The position numbers and the translations under genes are program-made. The notes beneath the pieces are model-generated. The model did no database searches and was not told the DNA's origin. It saw nothing but the letters and a program-made list of their open reading frames with translations. From CAWAPS01 sp963783945 (GTDB lineage Bacteria > Actinomycetota > Acidimicrobiia > Acidimicrobiales > Palsa-688), in the NCBI GenBank assembly GCA_963783945.1, contig CAWAPS010000024.1, positions 186,001 through 250,000 on the forward strand: a stretch of DNA of 64,000 bases. The letters run 5' to 3'. Of this stretch, positions 1 through 8,739 are shown one piece after another (position 1 is the first letter of the stretch; every line of letters starts with the position of its first letter).

Positions 1-2
1 GG

Positions 3-1040
3 GCCTGGTGGGGAGACCCTGACCGGGCCGCCGGGACCGGGGCTGCGGGGGTGGTCGTAGGCTCGCACCTCGACTCGGTACCGGACGGCGGCCCGTTCGA
101 TGGGCCCCTCGGGGTGATCTCGGCCTTCGCCGCTATCGACCGCTTACGGGAGCGGCAGTTCGTCCCCAGCCGGCCCGTGGCGGTGGCTCGCTTCGTCGAC
201 GAGGAAGGCGCCCGCTTCGGCGTGGCGTGCGCCGGCTCCAGGATCATCACCGGCACCCTCGACCCCGACCGGGCCCGGGCCCTGACCGATGGGGAGGGGA
301 TCTCGCTCGCCGAGGCCATGGCAAGATCGGGCTTCGATCCGTCTGGCCTGGGCCCCGATCGGCAGGTCCTGCGCCGGGTCGGGGCATTTGTAGAGCTGCA
401 CGTGGAACAGGGCCGGGCCCTGGCCTACACGGGGGACGCGGTCGCGGTGGGGTCTTCGATCTGGCCTCATGGCCGCTGGCGCCTGGTGCTGGAAGGCCAG
501 GCCAACCACGCCGGCACCACCCGGCTGGAAGACCGGCGGGACCCCATGCTGAGGCTCGCCGCCGCCATCCAGTCGGCCCGCCGGGCCTCCGGCGACCACG
601 GATGCCTGGCCACTATCGGAAAGGTGTGGGTGGAGCCGAACGGGGTCAACGCCATCCCGTCACGCGTGACGGCATGGCTGGACGCCCGGGGCCCGATCGA
701 GGCGGACGTGCGGGCTGTGGCGGCTGAAGTGACGGCGACAGCAGGTGTCGAAGGAGCAGTCGAGTCGTTCACCCCGGCCACCGAGCTGGACGTGACCCTT
801 CGCAGCCGGGTGGCGTCGGCTATCGGCGGGGCTCCGATCCTCGCTACCGGAGCCGGCCATGACGCCGGCATCTTCGCCGCCGCGGGCGTGCCGGCGGCGA
901 TGCTCTTCGTGCGCAACCCGACCGGCATATCTCACGCGCCCGACGAATATGCCGAGCGACCCGACTGCCTGCGAGGCGTGGAAGCCCTCACCGCAGTCAT
1001 CGCGGACCTGACCGGGCCCCAGCTGGACCAGCCGGGATGA
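3..1040 (+). CDS. M20-family Zn amidohydrolase (allantoate/N-carbamoyl amino acid hydrolase type), 5' partial
   Basis: The reading frame is open from the first bases of the window, so the start lies outside it. The M20 dizinc signatures are visible: GSHLDSVPDGG (metal His and Asp), DEEGARFG (catalytic Glu pair), the lid-domain segment QANHAGTTRLEDRRDP and GHDAGIFAAAGVPAAMLF. The family hydrolyses allantoate, N-carbamoyl-amino acids or ureidoglycolate-like substrates. Its stop overlaps the start of HutF by 4 bases (ATGA), so it belongs to a histidine-degradation operon. I infer it may act on N-formylglutamate or a related acyl-glutamate, since no HutG-type deformylase is seen here; the true substrate cannot be read from sequence. 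Confidence 0.88.
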   Translation, partial: AWWGDPDRAAGTGAAGVVVGSHLDSVPDGGPFDGPLGVISAFAAIDRLRERQFVPSRPVAVARFVDEEGARFGVACAGSRIITGTLDPDRARALTDGEGISLAEAMARSGFDPSGLGPDRQVLRRVGAFVELHVEQGRALAYTGDAVAVGSSIWPHGRWRLVLEGQANHAGTTRLEDRRDPMLRLAAAIQSARRASGDHGCLATIGKVWVEPNGVNAIPSRVTAWLDARGPIEADVRAVAAEVTATAGVEGAVESFTPATELDVTLRSRVASAIGGAPILATGAGHDAGIFAAAGVPAAMLFVRNPTGISHAPDEYAERPDCLRGVEALTAVIADLTGPQLDQPG

Positions 1041-2359
1041 GGTGGCACGCCGCTGCTGCGTGGCTGCCCGACGGCTTGGCGCTCGACGTGTCGATCGCGG
1101 AGCACAACGGTCGGTTCACCTCGATCGAAACGGCCACCAGGCCGGGACCGAACGACGTGAGGCTACCCGGGGTGGTCCTGCCGGGACTGGCCAACGCCCA
1201 CAGCCACGCCTTTCACCGGGCCCTGCGCGGGCGCACCGACGACGACCGAGGGTCGTTTTGGACCTGGCGGGACCAGATGTACCGCCTGGCCGGACGGCTC
1301 GACCCCGATGCCTACGTGGCCCTGGGACGGGCCACCTATTGCGAGATGGCCGTGGCCGGCATCACAACGGTCGGCGAGTTCCACTACCTGCACCACCGAC
1401 CGGGCGGCCGGCCCTACGCAGACCACAACGCTATGGGCGGGGCTCTGGTACAAGCCGCGGCCGAGGCCGGCATCCGGCTCACCCTCCTGGACGCGTGCTA
1501 CCTCACCGGAGGCCTCGGGCCCGCCGGCCACCTCCCCCTGCAACCGGTCCAGCGCCGGTTCGCCGACCCCGGGCCGGCGAGCTGGGCCGAGCGGATCGCC
1601 GCAATCCCCACCGCCGCCCACCTGGTAACGGGGGCGGCCATCCATTCGGTCAGGGCGGTTCCCGCCGAGGCCCTCCCCATCGTCGTCGAGGCCGCCCGCG
1701 ACCGCGTGCTGCACGTTCACGTATCCGAGCAGCCGGCGGAGAACGACGCCTGCCTGGCCTTCTACGGAACCACGCCCACTGCTCTGCTCCACGCCAACGG
1801 GGTGCTCGGCCCCATGACCACCGCGGTGCACGCCACCCACGTCGACGGTCCCGACATCGATCGCCTCCGGGACAGCCGGACCGCCGTGTGCATGTGCCCT
1901 AGCACCGAACGGGACCTGGCCGACGGCATCGGGCCGGCCCGCCGCCTGGCCGACCGGGGCGTGCGCCTGTGCCTCGGATCCGACCAGCACGTCATCATCG
2001 ACCTGCTCGACGAAGCGCGTTCAATGGAGATGGACGAAAGGCTGGCTAGCGGGGAACGGGGCCGTTTCCAGCTCGCTGAGCTGGTGGCGGCGGCGACGAA
2101 ATCCGGTCACCAGCAGCTCGGCTGGCCCGACGCGGGAGAGATCACCCCCGGGGCCCGGGCCGACCTCGTCTCGGTACGTCTCGACACCCGTCGCACCGCA
2201 GGCAGCCGGCCCGAGCAGGCCTGGCTGGTCGCGGGCGCCGAGGACGTGGACACCGTGGTGGTGGACGGACGGACGGTCGTGTCCGGCGGCCGCCACGTCC
2301 TCGGCGACGTGGGCCGGATGCTGTCCGAGGCCATCTCCCCGCTGTGGGCTGATCGGTGA
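1037..2359 (+). CDS. hutF: Formimidoylglutamate deiminase HutF
   Basis: A 440-residue amidohydrolase-superfamily enzyme that deiminates N-formimidoyl-L-glutamate to N-formyl-L-glutamate and ammonia in the five-step histidine pathway. The metal-binding NAHSHAFHRALRG motif is near residue 55, VLHVHVSEQ sits mid-protein and GSDQHV supplies the late metal Asp. The length is normal for the family. The ATG start overlaps the previous stop (ATGA) and its own stop overlaps the HutI start (GTGA), showing translational coupling. Between M20 hydrolase and HutI, the HutF assignment is more likely than guanine deaminase or another amidohydrolase. Confidence 0.93.
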   Translation: MRWHAAAAWLPDGLALDVSIAEHNGRFTSIETATRPGPNDVRLPGVVLPGLANAHSHAFHRALRGRTDDDRGSFWTWRDQMYRLAGRLDPDAYVALGRATYCEMAVAGITTVGEFHYLHHRPGGRPYADHNAMGGALVQAAAEAGIRLTLLDACYLTGGLGPAGHLPLQPVQRRFADPGPASWAERIAAIPTAAHLVTGAAIHSVRAVPAEALPIVVEAARDRVLHVHVSEQPAENDACLAFYGTTPTALLHANGVLGPMTTAVHATHVDGPDIDRLRDSRTAVCMCPSTERDLADGIGPARRLADRGVRLCLGSDQHVIIDLLDEARSMEMDERLASGERGRFQLAELVAAATKSGHQQLGWPDAGEITPGARADLVSVRLDTRRTAGSRPEQAWLVAGAEDVDTVVVDGRTVVSGGRHVLGDVGRMLSEAISPLWADR

Positions 2360-3543
2360 CGGCGGTCGCCGTCACCGGCATCTCCGAGCTGGTGACCAAC
2401 GATCCCGGGAACGGCGACGGCTCACCCCTCGGGATCGTCCATGGCGCAGCTGTGGTCGTCGAAGACGGCCGGATCGTGTGGGTGGGAAAGGACGGCCGCG
2501 GCCCCCCCGCCGACCGGCGCCACGACGTGGCCGGACGGGCCGTCATCCCGGGGTTCGTGGACAGCCACACCCACATCGTGTTCGCCGGGGACCGGGCGGC
2601 CGAGTTCGCGGCCCGGATGGAAGGGGTCGCCTACGACGGTGGGGGCATCGCGTCGACGGTGTCCGCCACCCGGGCGGCCGGCGACGAGTCTCTGCGGTAC
2701 CTCCTGGCCGGAAGGCTGGCCGAGATGAGGGCCCAGGGCACGACCACCACCGAGATCAAGAGCGGCTACGGGCTCACCGTGGCGGCCGAGCTGAGGCTGC
2801 TGCGACTGGCCGGCGAGCGCACCCCCGAGACCACCTATCTCGGGGCCCACGTGGTCCCGGCGGGCACCGGGCGGGACGAATACCTCGAGCTGGTGACCGG
2901 AGAGATGCTGGCCGCCTGCGCCCCCCACGCCAGATGGATCGATGTGTTCTGCGAGCCGGCGAGCCCACACGCCTTCGATGGCGACGAGGCCCGGGCCGTG
3001 CTGGCCGCCGGCCGGCAAGCGGGGCTGGGGCTGCGGGTGCACGGCAACCAGCTGTCGGTCGGGCCGGGGGTGAGGTTGGCAGTCGAGGCCGGGGCGGCCA
3101 GCGTGGACCACTGCACCTTTCTCGACCGCGGCGACGTCGACGCCCTGGCCGGCGGAAACACCGTGGCCACCCTCTTGCCGGGGGTGGAGTTCTCGACCCG
3201 GTCGGCTTATCCGGACGCCCGCCGGCTACTGGCGGCGGGCGTGACCGTGGCCCTGGCAACCGATTGCAACCCGGGCACGTCCTTTACCTCCTCCATGCCG
3301 TTCGTAATCGCCCTGGCCGTGCGGGAGATGCGGATGACACCGGCAGAGGCGCTCTGGGCGGCCACCGCAGGCGGGGCGGCCGCGCTGCGCCGTGACGACG
3401 TCGGGGCCGTCATCCCCGGGCGCCGGGGCGATCTGGCCGTCGTCGACGGGCCGAGCTACGTGCACCTGGCCTACCGGGCCGGGGTTCCGATCACCCGGGC
3501 CCTCGAGCTCCCCGGGGGACTGGAGCCGCCCGGAGCGATCTGA
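2356..3543 (+). CDS. hutI: Imidazolonepropionase HutI
   Basis: A 395-residue imidazolonepropionase, converting 4-imidazolone-5-propanoate to N-formimidoyl-L-glutamate, the HutF substrate. Diagnostic motifs in order are GFVDSHTHIVFAGDR (metal HxH), EIKSGYGLT, DVFCEP, HGNQLS, VDHCTFL and ATDCNPGTS (metal Asp). The GTG start is fixed by a 4-base overlap with the hutF stop. HutH and HutU are not in the window and probably lie upstream, off the left edge. The gene ends the operon; a set of inverted repeats follows before the convergent regulator. Confidence 0.95.
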   Translation: MTAVAVTGISELVTNDPGNGDGSPLGIVHGAAVVVEDGRIVWVGKDGRGPPADRRHDVAGRAVIPGFVDSHTHIVFAGDRAAEFAARMEGVAYDGGGIASTVSATRAAGDESLRYLLAGRLAEMRAQGTTTTEIKSGYGLTVAAELRLLRLAGERTPETTYLGAHVVPAGTGRDEYLELVTGEMLAACAPHARWIDVFCEPASPHAFDGDEARAVLAAGRQAGLGLRVHGNQLSVGPGVRLAVEAGAASVDHCTFLDRGDVDALAGGNTVATLLPGVEFSTRSAYPDARRLLAAGVTVALATDCNPGTSFTSSMPFVIALAVREMRMTPAEALWAATAGGAAALRRDDVGAVIPGRRGDLAVVDGPSYVHLAYRAGVPITRALELPGGLEPPGAI

Positions 3544-3605
3544 GGGGCCTGGTCGGCCTGATCGGCCTGATCTCGGTTGGACGACCCGACGCCGAGCAGC
3601 CGCTC

Positions 3606-3725
3606 GACCACTTCGCGTCGCGACCGGCGCGGGGAACACACGGTCTCGACGCGGCCACGGTTTCTCAATGACCATTTCGCGTCGCGACCCCACTCCCGAC
3701 GCAACGAACGCGACGCGAAGTGGTC
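3606..3725. repeat. Three copies of a 17-bp motif, two forming an inverted repeat
   Basis: GACCACTTCGCGTCGCG occurs at 3606-3622, again with one change at 3670-3686, and in inverse orientation at 3709-3725. The second and third copies can pair as a 17-bp stem (one mismatch) with a loop of about 22 bases. The element lies in the 279-base gap between the convergent hutI and LuxR genes, so a bidirectional terminator is the simplest reading. No U-run follows the stem. Confidence 0.7.
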
Positions 3726-3822
3726 ACGGCCGGCGTCGGCGAAGACAGTTCGGAACCCCGACGGGGCCGGAGGGGCCGGCGCTCCCAGCAGGCCGGCGCG
3801 GGACCCCGCGCCGCCGGAGGTC

Positions 3823-6042
3823 CTAGTTGGCGGCCGGGAACCCGTCGTGCAGGGCCGGCCCGAGGTCGTCGCGCGACCGGACGCCGAGCTTGGCGAAGGC
3901 CCGGTACAGGTGGCTCTCCACCGTCCGCACCGAGAGCACCAGCTCCTCGGCTATAGCCGCCGAGGTCCAGCCCTGGGCGGCCAGGCCGGCGATCTCGCGT
4001 TCCCTCGCGGTGAGACCGCTCGTCCCCGTGGGCAGGTTGACCACGGGCGAGCGGGCCTGTTCACACCGCACCCGCTCGGTCCGCAACGCCGCCTCGATCC
4101 GGTGCAGCGTGGTCGAGGCGCCGGCCTCCTTGGCCCGGCCCACCGCGGCCTCGAGGATCTCCACCGCGAGAAGCCGTTCGCCCAGGTCCATCGCCTCCTG
4201 GGCCGCGCTCTCCAGGTCGGCGGGGTCACCGTCGAGCAAGGCGGCGACGTGGCGGCGGGCGAGGGGGGCGACCGGCACGTCGACGCGCTCGCAGGCGGCG
4301 TCGAGCTCCCGCTGCGACACCACGCTCGGCCGGAGGCGAGCAGCCAGGTAGAGGGCGTTGAACGCGAAGTAGTTGTTTCCGTCGGCCTGGGCCCGCTCCG
4401 CCGCTTGGGCCGCGACCGTAGCGGCGCGGGAGCGGCGTCCCTCCGCGGCCAGGACGATGGCGTCGGCCAGGTCCAGCTCGGTGTCGAAAAAACGCGGCGG
4501 GGTGTTCCACCGCCGCGCTTCGAGGGCAGCCGCGGCCGCCTCCTCGACCCGGCCGGTCCAGGCCAGGGCCACGGCATGGGTGGAGTGAATGAGTGGGCGA
4601 AAGCCGAACACGGCCCGAGACCCGTGAACCCGTATCGCCGTCTCGAGCTCGACCACGGCGCTCACCGGCCGGCCCTGAGCGAGCAGGCATCTGGCGGCCA
4701 AACCCAGGAACAGGGCCCGGTTCTCGTCGTCGTTGCCGGCCAGCAGCTCGGCCACGCCGAGGGCGCTGGTCCGGGTCTCGGTGTGGCGGCCCAGGCAGTG
4801 CTTCCCCCAGTGGTTGGAGATCAGCAGCTCCCCCATGGATGCGAACCACCGCTCGCCGAGCCCGTACGCGACCGGTAGAACCTCTTCGGTCATGGCCACG
4901 GCCCGGTCGACCTGGCCGGCGAGCATGAGGGCGGCCGCCCGCGGCGAGGCGTAGACGGCCTGGGCCTCGGGCGGGGCGGTGGGGGCCGGCGGCACCGAGT
5001 CGAGAACAGCCAGCGCCTCCCCAACCTGGCCGCCCTGAAGCATGAGTCCGGCCCTGGTCGCCGCGACCATCCGGTCCCACGGGGGCTCGAGGTCGTTTTC
5101 CAGAGCCAGGAGCTCGCTGATCGACACGTCTCGCTGCCCCGACGTCCAGTACAGCCATATCCCCTGAGTGATTCCGGCCAGGGCCCGCTGCTCGTCGGTG
5201 ACTACGAGCGGGGTCATCTCGTCGGCCAGCGCCACCATGTGGGCGGCGTGCTGAGGGGTGTGAAGCATGGTCTGGGCCAGGGCCAGGCCGTTGTCGAAGG
5301 TCGCCTCCGCCCGCCAGGCCGCCAGGGCCAGGTTGAACGCGGCGTTCGAGCGGTCCTCGGCGGTGCGCAACCCGATGTCGATGCCCCCCTCGACCGGGGC
5401 CCGGGGCAGCCGGCTGTCGGCTGCGCCAGGCGGCGCGTCGGATAAAGGTGGATCGTCATGCGGTCGCCGGGCTGTATCCGGGCCGGCACCGTCGACCGGG
5501 GCCGTCGGGTCCGGCCTCTTGAACGGGCCCGCAAGTCGGCCTCCGAGCGTCTGGCCCCCAAACCTTCGACCGTCGCTCAGGTAACGCCGGACGACGTCGA
5601 GAAGGCTCCACTGTACGGCCTGGGCCGCCCAGCCGAGGGCCTCGGGGTCGAAGCTTTCGCCGAGCTCCGCGTGCCACAGGGCCAGGCGCACCAACATGGA
5701 TCGGTCCTGCCTGGACACGCCGGCCGGCCCCGACCCCGAGTCGCACGCCGCGATCAGGCGGCGCAGGAGCACCCGGGTCTCCAGCCCGCTCAACCTCTGC
5801 AACAGGGCCTGGCGGTACATGGGGTGAACCAGGCGGACACCGTGCATGCCGTTGTGCTCGGTCGCCGTGACCATGCCCGCGGCGGCCAGGCGCACGGGAA
5901 CGTCCGGACCGACGAGCGATTCCAGGGTGATCGCCGGTAGGTTCCCGCCGACGGCGAGCAGCGCCAGGGCATCGCGCTCGGGGCTCGTCCAGCTCGAGCA
6001 ACCGGGCCTCCAGGACCTGGGCCAGGCCACCCAGTGACGCAT
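3823..6042 (-). CDS. LuxR-family ATPase regulator, C-terminal fragment (frameshifted)
   Basis: Carries the middle and C-terminal parts of a large LuxR regulator. The in-frame protein begins about PERDALALLAVGGNLP; the residues before that are read out of frame. A long helical repeat region of TPR-like character leads to a C-terminal LuxR helix-turn-helix (GLTAREREIAGLAAQGWTS, then SVRTVESHLYRAFAKLGV). With the upstream fragment the gene would encode about 985 residues, typical of LAL-type regulators. The two parts are joined if one base is removed from a run of four G (plus strand 5980-5983). No target gene is evident. Confidence 0.85.
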   Translation of the reverse strand: MRHWVAWPRSWRPGCSSWTSPERDALALLAVGGNLPAITLESLVGPDVPVRLAAAGMVTATEHNGMHGVRLVHPMYRQALLQRLSGLETRVLLRRLIAACDSGSGPAGVSRQDRSMLVRLALWHAELGESFDPEALGWAAQAVQWSLLDVVRRYLSDGRRFGGQTLGGRLAGPFKRPDPTAPVDGAGPDTARRPHDDPPLSDAPPGAADSRLPRAPVEGGIDIGLRTAEDRSNAAFNLALAAWRAEATFDNGLALAQTMLHTPQHAAHMVALADEMTPLVVTDEQRALAGITQGIWLYWTSGQRDVSISELLALENDLEPPWDRMVAATRAGLMLQGGQVGEALAVLDSVPPAPTAPPEAQAVYASPRAAALMLAGQVDRAVAMTEEVLPVAYGLGERWFASMGELLISNHWGKHCLGRHTETRTSALGVAELLAGNDDENRALFLGLAARCLLAQGRPVSAVVELETAIRVHGSRAVFGFRPLIHSTHAVALAWTGRVEEAAAAALEARRWNTPPRFFDTELDLADAIVLAAEGRRSRAATVAAQAAERAQADGNNYFAFNALYLAARLRPSVVSQRELDAACERVDVPVAPLARRHVAALLDGDPADLESAAQEAMDLGERLLAVEILEAAVGRAKEAGASTTLHRIEAALRTERVRCEQARSPVVNLPTGTSGLTAREREIAGLAAQGWTSAAIAEELVLSVRTVESHLYRAFAKLGVRSRDDLGPALHDGFPAAN

Positions 6043-6778
6043 CCTCCGGCAGACGCAGACCTCTCGGTGTGGGGAGCAGATGCCGGCGGCCCACTGCGGA
6101 TCTCACGATCTCGTTGACCCAGAGGGGGTTGCCACTGGTGGTCTCGTGAAGCAGCCGGGCCGATTCCGATTCCAGCGCCGCCCCCGCCGACTGGGCCGCC
6201 AGCTCGGCCACGCCGTCGAGGCCGAGAGGCTCGATGGCGATCTGGCGCAGCCTGCGGGTACGCACCACGGTTCCGAGTGGGGCGGCGATCGCTCTCGGCT
6301 CCCTCGCTGTGGCCACCACGGCGATGCGATCGACGTTGATCAGATGGGCCAGCAAGGTGGCCGACGCCTCGTCCAGACGGTCGACTTCCTCAGCCAGAAA
6401 TACAACCGGGGTGTGCTTGGCCCGCCGGCGCTGGCGATCCAGCGCGGCGGCGATCAGGCCGGCCAGAGGTACTTCGCCGGTCAGCACGGGCACCAGGTGG
6501 GCGCAGGCACCAAGGGGCACCCCCGCCGTGGCCGCTCCGCCCTGGATCACCTCGGCCTGTGCTCCCTCGCCGGTGAGCCGGTCCAGCACGGTGCGGGCCA
6601 GGTGGGACTTGCCGGCTCCGGCCGGCCCGGTGAGCAGCACCGCTCCCCCGCGGACGTCCACCAGCTGCTGCAGGAGGTCCAGGACGTGGTCCTGGCCGAC
6701 GGTACGAGCCGAGGGGGTGGCGGCCGACAGCCGTCTGACCGCCCGCTCGCGCCTGGGAAGCTCCTTGTCTACTGACAC
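5456..6778 (-). CDS. LuxR-family ATPase regulator, N-terminal fragment (frameshifted)
   Basis: Supplies the N-terminal AAA/NTPase domain of the same regulator: Walker A LLTGPAGAGKSHLA near residue 50, a Walker B-like PVVFLAEEVDRLDE, and a sensor region up to LEARLLELDEP. After that point the frame runs into low-complexity Arg/Gly-rich translation, while the conserved sequence continues in the frame ending at 3823. Only 5984-6778 is therefore real protein in this frame. The break is either a one-base insertion in the chromosome or a homopolymer sequencing error. Confidence 0.82.
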   Translation of the reverse strand: MSVDKELPRRERAVRRLSAATPSARTVGQDHVLDLLQQLVDVRGGAVLLTGPAGAGKSHLARTVLDRLTGEGAQAEVIQGGAATAGVPLGACAHLVPVLTGEVPLAGLIAAALDRQRRRAKHTPVVFLAEEVDRLDEASATLLAHLINVDRIAVVATAREPRAIAAPLGTVVRTRRLRQIAIEPLGLDGVAELAAQSAGAALESESARLLHETTSGNPLWVNEIVRSAVGRRHLLPTPRGLRLPEDASLGGLAQVLEARLLELDEPRARCPGAARRRREPTGDHPGIARRSGRSRAPGRRGHGHGDRAQRHARCPPGSPHVPPGPVAEVERAGDPGAPAPPDRGVRLGVGAGRRVQAGPIHVGAPGPVARGARRKLRPRGPRLGGPGRTVEPSRRRPALPERRSKVWGPDARRPTCGPVQEAGPDGPGRRCRPGYSPATA

Positions 6779-6886
6779 GTGGAACTCGATGTCGACACGA
6801 GCTTGTGGCTTTTCAAGCGCCTCTCCGGCGATCCGTGGCTTACGGCCTGCGGCGCCTGTCCGCCGCGCCCCGGATGATCGTAGCCC

Positions 6887-7303
6887 TTACCTCTTGGTCT
6901 CCCAGAAGATCCTGTCGATCTCCGCGATCTGGGCCAGCAGTTCCTCAGCCGTACGGGTCTCGGTGGTGCTCTTGCACTGTCCCGCCGTCTTGGTGGCCTT
7001 CCAGAACAGGTCGTGCAGCTCGGGGTGGGCCTTGAGGTGCTCCGGTTTGAAGTAGTCGGTCCACAACACCCAGAGGTGGTGCTTGACAAGCTCGGCGCGC
7101 TGCTCCTTGATCACCACGGCGCGGGTCTTGAACACGTTGTCGTCGGACGCGTTGAACTTCTCCATGCATCCCTTGACCGACTCCGCCTCGATGCGGGCCT
7201 GGGCCGGGTCGTACACGCCGCAGGGCAGGTCGCAGTGCGCGTGGATGGCCTGCGGAGCCCGCTGCAGATCGGCGAAGCTGAGAAGGCGAGAGAGGATCGT
7301 CAT
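6887..7303 (-). CDS. sodN: Nickel superoxide dismutase
   Basis: A 138-residue Ni-SOD precursor. The Ni-hook HCDLPCGVYDPAQ is at residues 23-35: after removal of a 22-residue leader, His23 becomes the N-terminus and provides Ni ligands with Cys24 and Cys28. The rest is the four-helix-bundle region of the family, ending IDRIFWETKR. The ATG at 7303 is chosen because it gives the standard leader; an upstream extension of the frame is arginine-rich and unlike the family. It detoxifies superoxide in the cytoplasm. The maturation protease gene sodX is divergent, 20 bases away. Confidence 0.96.
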   Translation of the reverse strand: MTILSRLLSFADLQRAPQAIHAHCDLPCGVYDPAQARIEAESVKGCMEKFNASDDNVFKTRAVVIKEQRAELVKHHLWVLWTDYFKPEHLKAHPELHDLFWKATKTAGQCKSTTETRTAEELLAQIAEIDRIFWETKR

Positions 7304-7323
7304 CGTCGAGGCTCCTTGGTCCC

Positions 7324-7836
7324 ATGATTTGTGAGCTCCCTCACCATACCGACCGGAGCGAGATCGGCTCGGCGGCAGCGGGTCGCCGGCTCGAGCGAGC
7401 CGTGGCGCTCTGGATCGGCGCGGCGGCGGCTGCCGGGCTGGCCGGCCTGGCGATGCGGCGCCGGCCGGTCCCACAGGGTGGGGTCCGGCCCCGTACCGAT
7501 CGGCCGCCTTCGATCCGGGGATGCCCGCTGCGCCGGGCGGTCGTGACCGGAGACAGCATGCTCCCGGCCTTCCAACCAGGGGACCGCATCGTGCTCGGGC
7601 CGGCGTGGCGGGTTCGTCCCGGGCAGATCGTGGGCCTCGCCGACCCCCGCCGGCCTGAACGCCTCCTGGTGAAAAGAGTCCGGTCGATCGACTCAGCCGG
7701 CGTCCGGGTCGAAGGCGACAACCCGTCGGCCAGCACCGACAGCCGGCATTTCGGCCCGGTCGGCCGTTCACAGCTGGCGGGACGGGTCGTGTACCGATAT
7801 GGGCCCCGGGACCGTACCGGTTGGTGGCCGGATTAG
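7324..7836 (+). CDS. sodX: Nickel-type SOD maturation protease (S26 signal peptidase-like)
   Basis: A 170-residue S26 peptidase. The catalytic Ser78 lies in VVTGDSMLPAFQPGDRIVL, the general-base Lys117 in RLLVKRV, and the third conserved box is GDNPSASTDSRHFGPV. Its position back-to-back with sodN supports SodX, which trims the Ni-SOD leader to expose the His ligand, over a general signal peptidase I. A hydrophobic stretch near residues 27-44 could anchor it to the membrane, but the family core begins around residue 65 and the true start may be later than 7324. The stop overlaps the next gene's possible upstream starts. Confidence 0.9.
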   Translation: MICELPHHTDRSEIGSAAAGRRLERAVALWIGAAAAAGLAGLAMRRRPVPQGGVRPRTDRPPSIRGCPLRRAVVTGDSMLPAFQPGDRIVLGPAWRVRPGQIVGLADPRRPERLLVKRVRSIDSAGVRVEGDNPSASTDSRHFGPVGRSQLAGRVVYRYGPRDRTGWWPD

Positions 7837-7847
7837 CATCGTTCGGC

Positions 7848-8720
7848 ATGGCGCCGAGCCGGGTTCGCGAACAGCAGAGCGCTCCCGGGGCCCTGCTGCC
7901 GCTTCGCCGGCCACCGGCGCCGCCGCCTCCCGAACCGCGACTGACCGACGTCGACGAGTGGGGTCGTTCCGAGCGGACCAGGACGGTCATCAGACAGCTC
8001 TACTCCCCGGTCTACCACCACTGGTTCCGCGCCGATTGGGAGGGCCTCGAGAAGATCCCGGTCGCCGGGGGCGCTCTCCTGGTCGCCAACCACGCCGGAG
8101 CGATCCCCGCCGACGCCCCCGTGATCATGCACGGGATCGAGGAGGAGCTGGGCCGACCGGTGTACGGTCTGGCGGACTACATGTTCCGCTCGCTGCCTCT
8201 GATCGGGACGGCATGGTCGCGGGCCGGCGGGGTGGCGGCCCACCCCGACAACGCCTACCGCTTGCTGCGCGAGCAGCAGGAACTGGTCCTGGTTTTTCCC
8301 GAAGGGACCAAAGGGACGGGAAAGCTGTTCTCCCAGCGATACCGGCTCCGTCGCTTTGGCCGGGGCGGGTTCGTCGAGATCGCCATGCGCTCGGGCGTTC
8401 CCGTGGTCCCGATAGTGGTCGTCGGCAGCGAGGAGGCCATGCCGATCGTGGCCAAGTCGACCCGGCTGGGCCGGTCCCTGGGCCTGCCCTATTTTCCTCT
8501 GACCGCGAACATGTGCCTGCTCGGTCCGCTCGGCGTGATCACCCACCTGCCAGCCAAGTTCAAGCTCCGGGTGCTGGATCCGGTGGTCTTCGACGTGCCG
8601 AAAGACCAGGAGCGCTACCCGCAGAGCCGGGTGTTCGACGAGGCCGAGGCGATCCGCCAGAACATGCAGCGGAATCTCTACGGGCTGCTCCGGCAGAGAC
8701 GCAGCGTGTGGTTCGGCTGA
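7848..8720 (+). CDS. PlsC-like lysophospholipid acyltransferase
   Basis: A 290-residue member of the LPLAT/PlsC superfamily with the catalytic box VANHAGAIPADAPV, the substrate-binding FPEGTKG, and PVVPIVVVGSEEAMP. It transfers an acyl chain to a lysophospholipid or related acceptor at the membrane. ATG at 7848 is chosen; GTG 7824 and TTG 7821 are alternatives that overlap sodX. It is followed 19 bases later by an SDR gene. The same acyltransferase/SDR pairing is known in mycobacteria (Rv0502/Rv0501), suggesting a joint but unassigned role in lipid or envelope metabolism. Confidence 0.88.
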   Translation: MAPSRVREQQSAPGALLPLRRPPAPPPPEPRLTDVDEWGRSERTRTVIRQLYSPVYHHWFRADWEGLEKIPVAGGALLVANHAGAIPADAPVIMHGIEEELGRPVYGLADYMFRSLPLIGTAWSRAGGVAAHPDNAYRLLREQQELVLVFPEGTKGTGKLFSQRYRLRRFGRGGFVEIAMRSGVPVVPIVVVGSEEAMPIVAKSTRLGRSLGLPYFPLTANMCLLGPLGVITHLPAKFKLRVLDPVVFDVPKDQERYPQSRVFDEAEAIRQNMQRNLYGLLRQRRSVWFG

Positions 8721-8739
8721 GCGGGCTGGGAGCAGGGCC

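Noticed and set aside
3577..4878. A 433-codon open frame on the plus strand
   Set aside because: It is antisense to the LuxR regulator C-terminus and its HTH; no family features.
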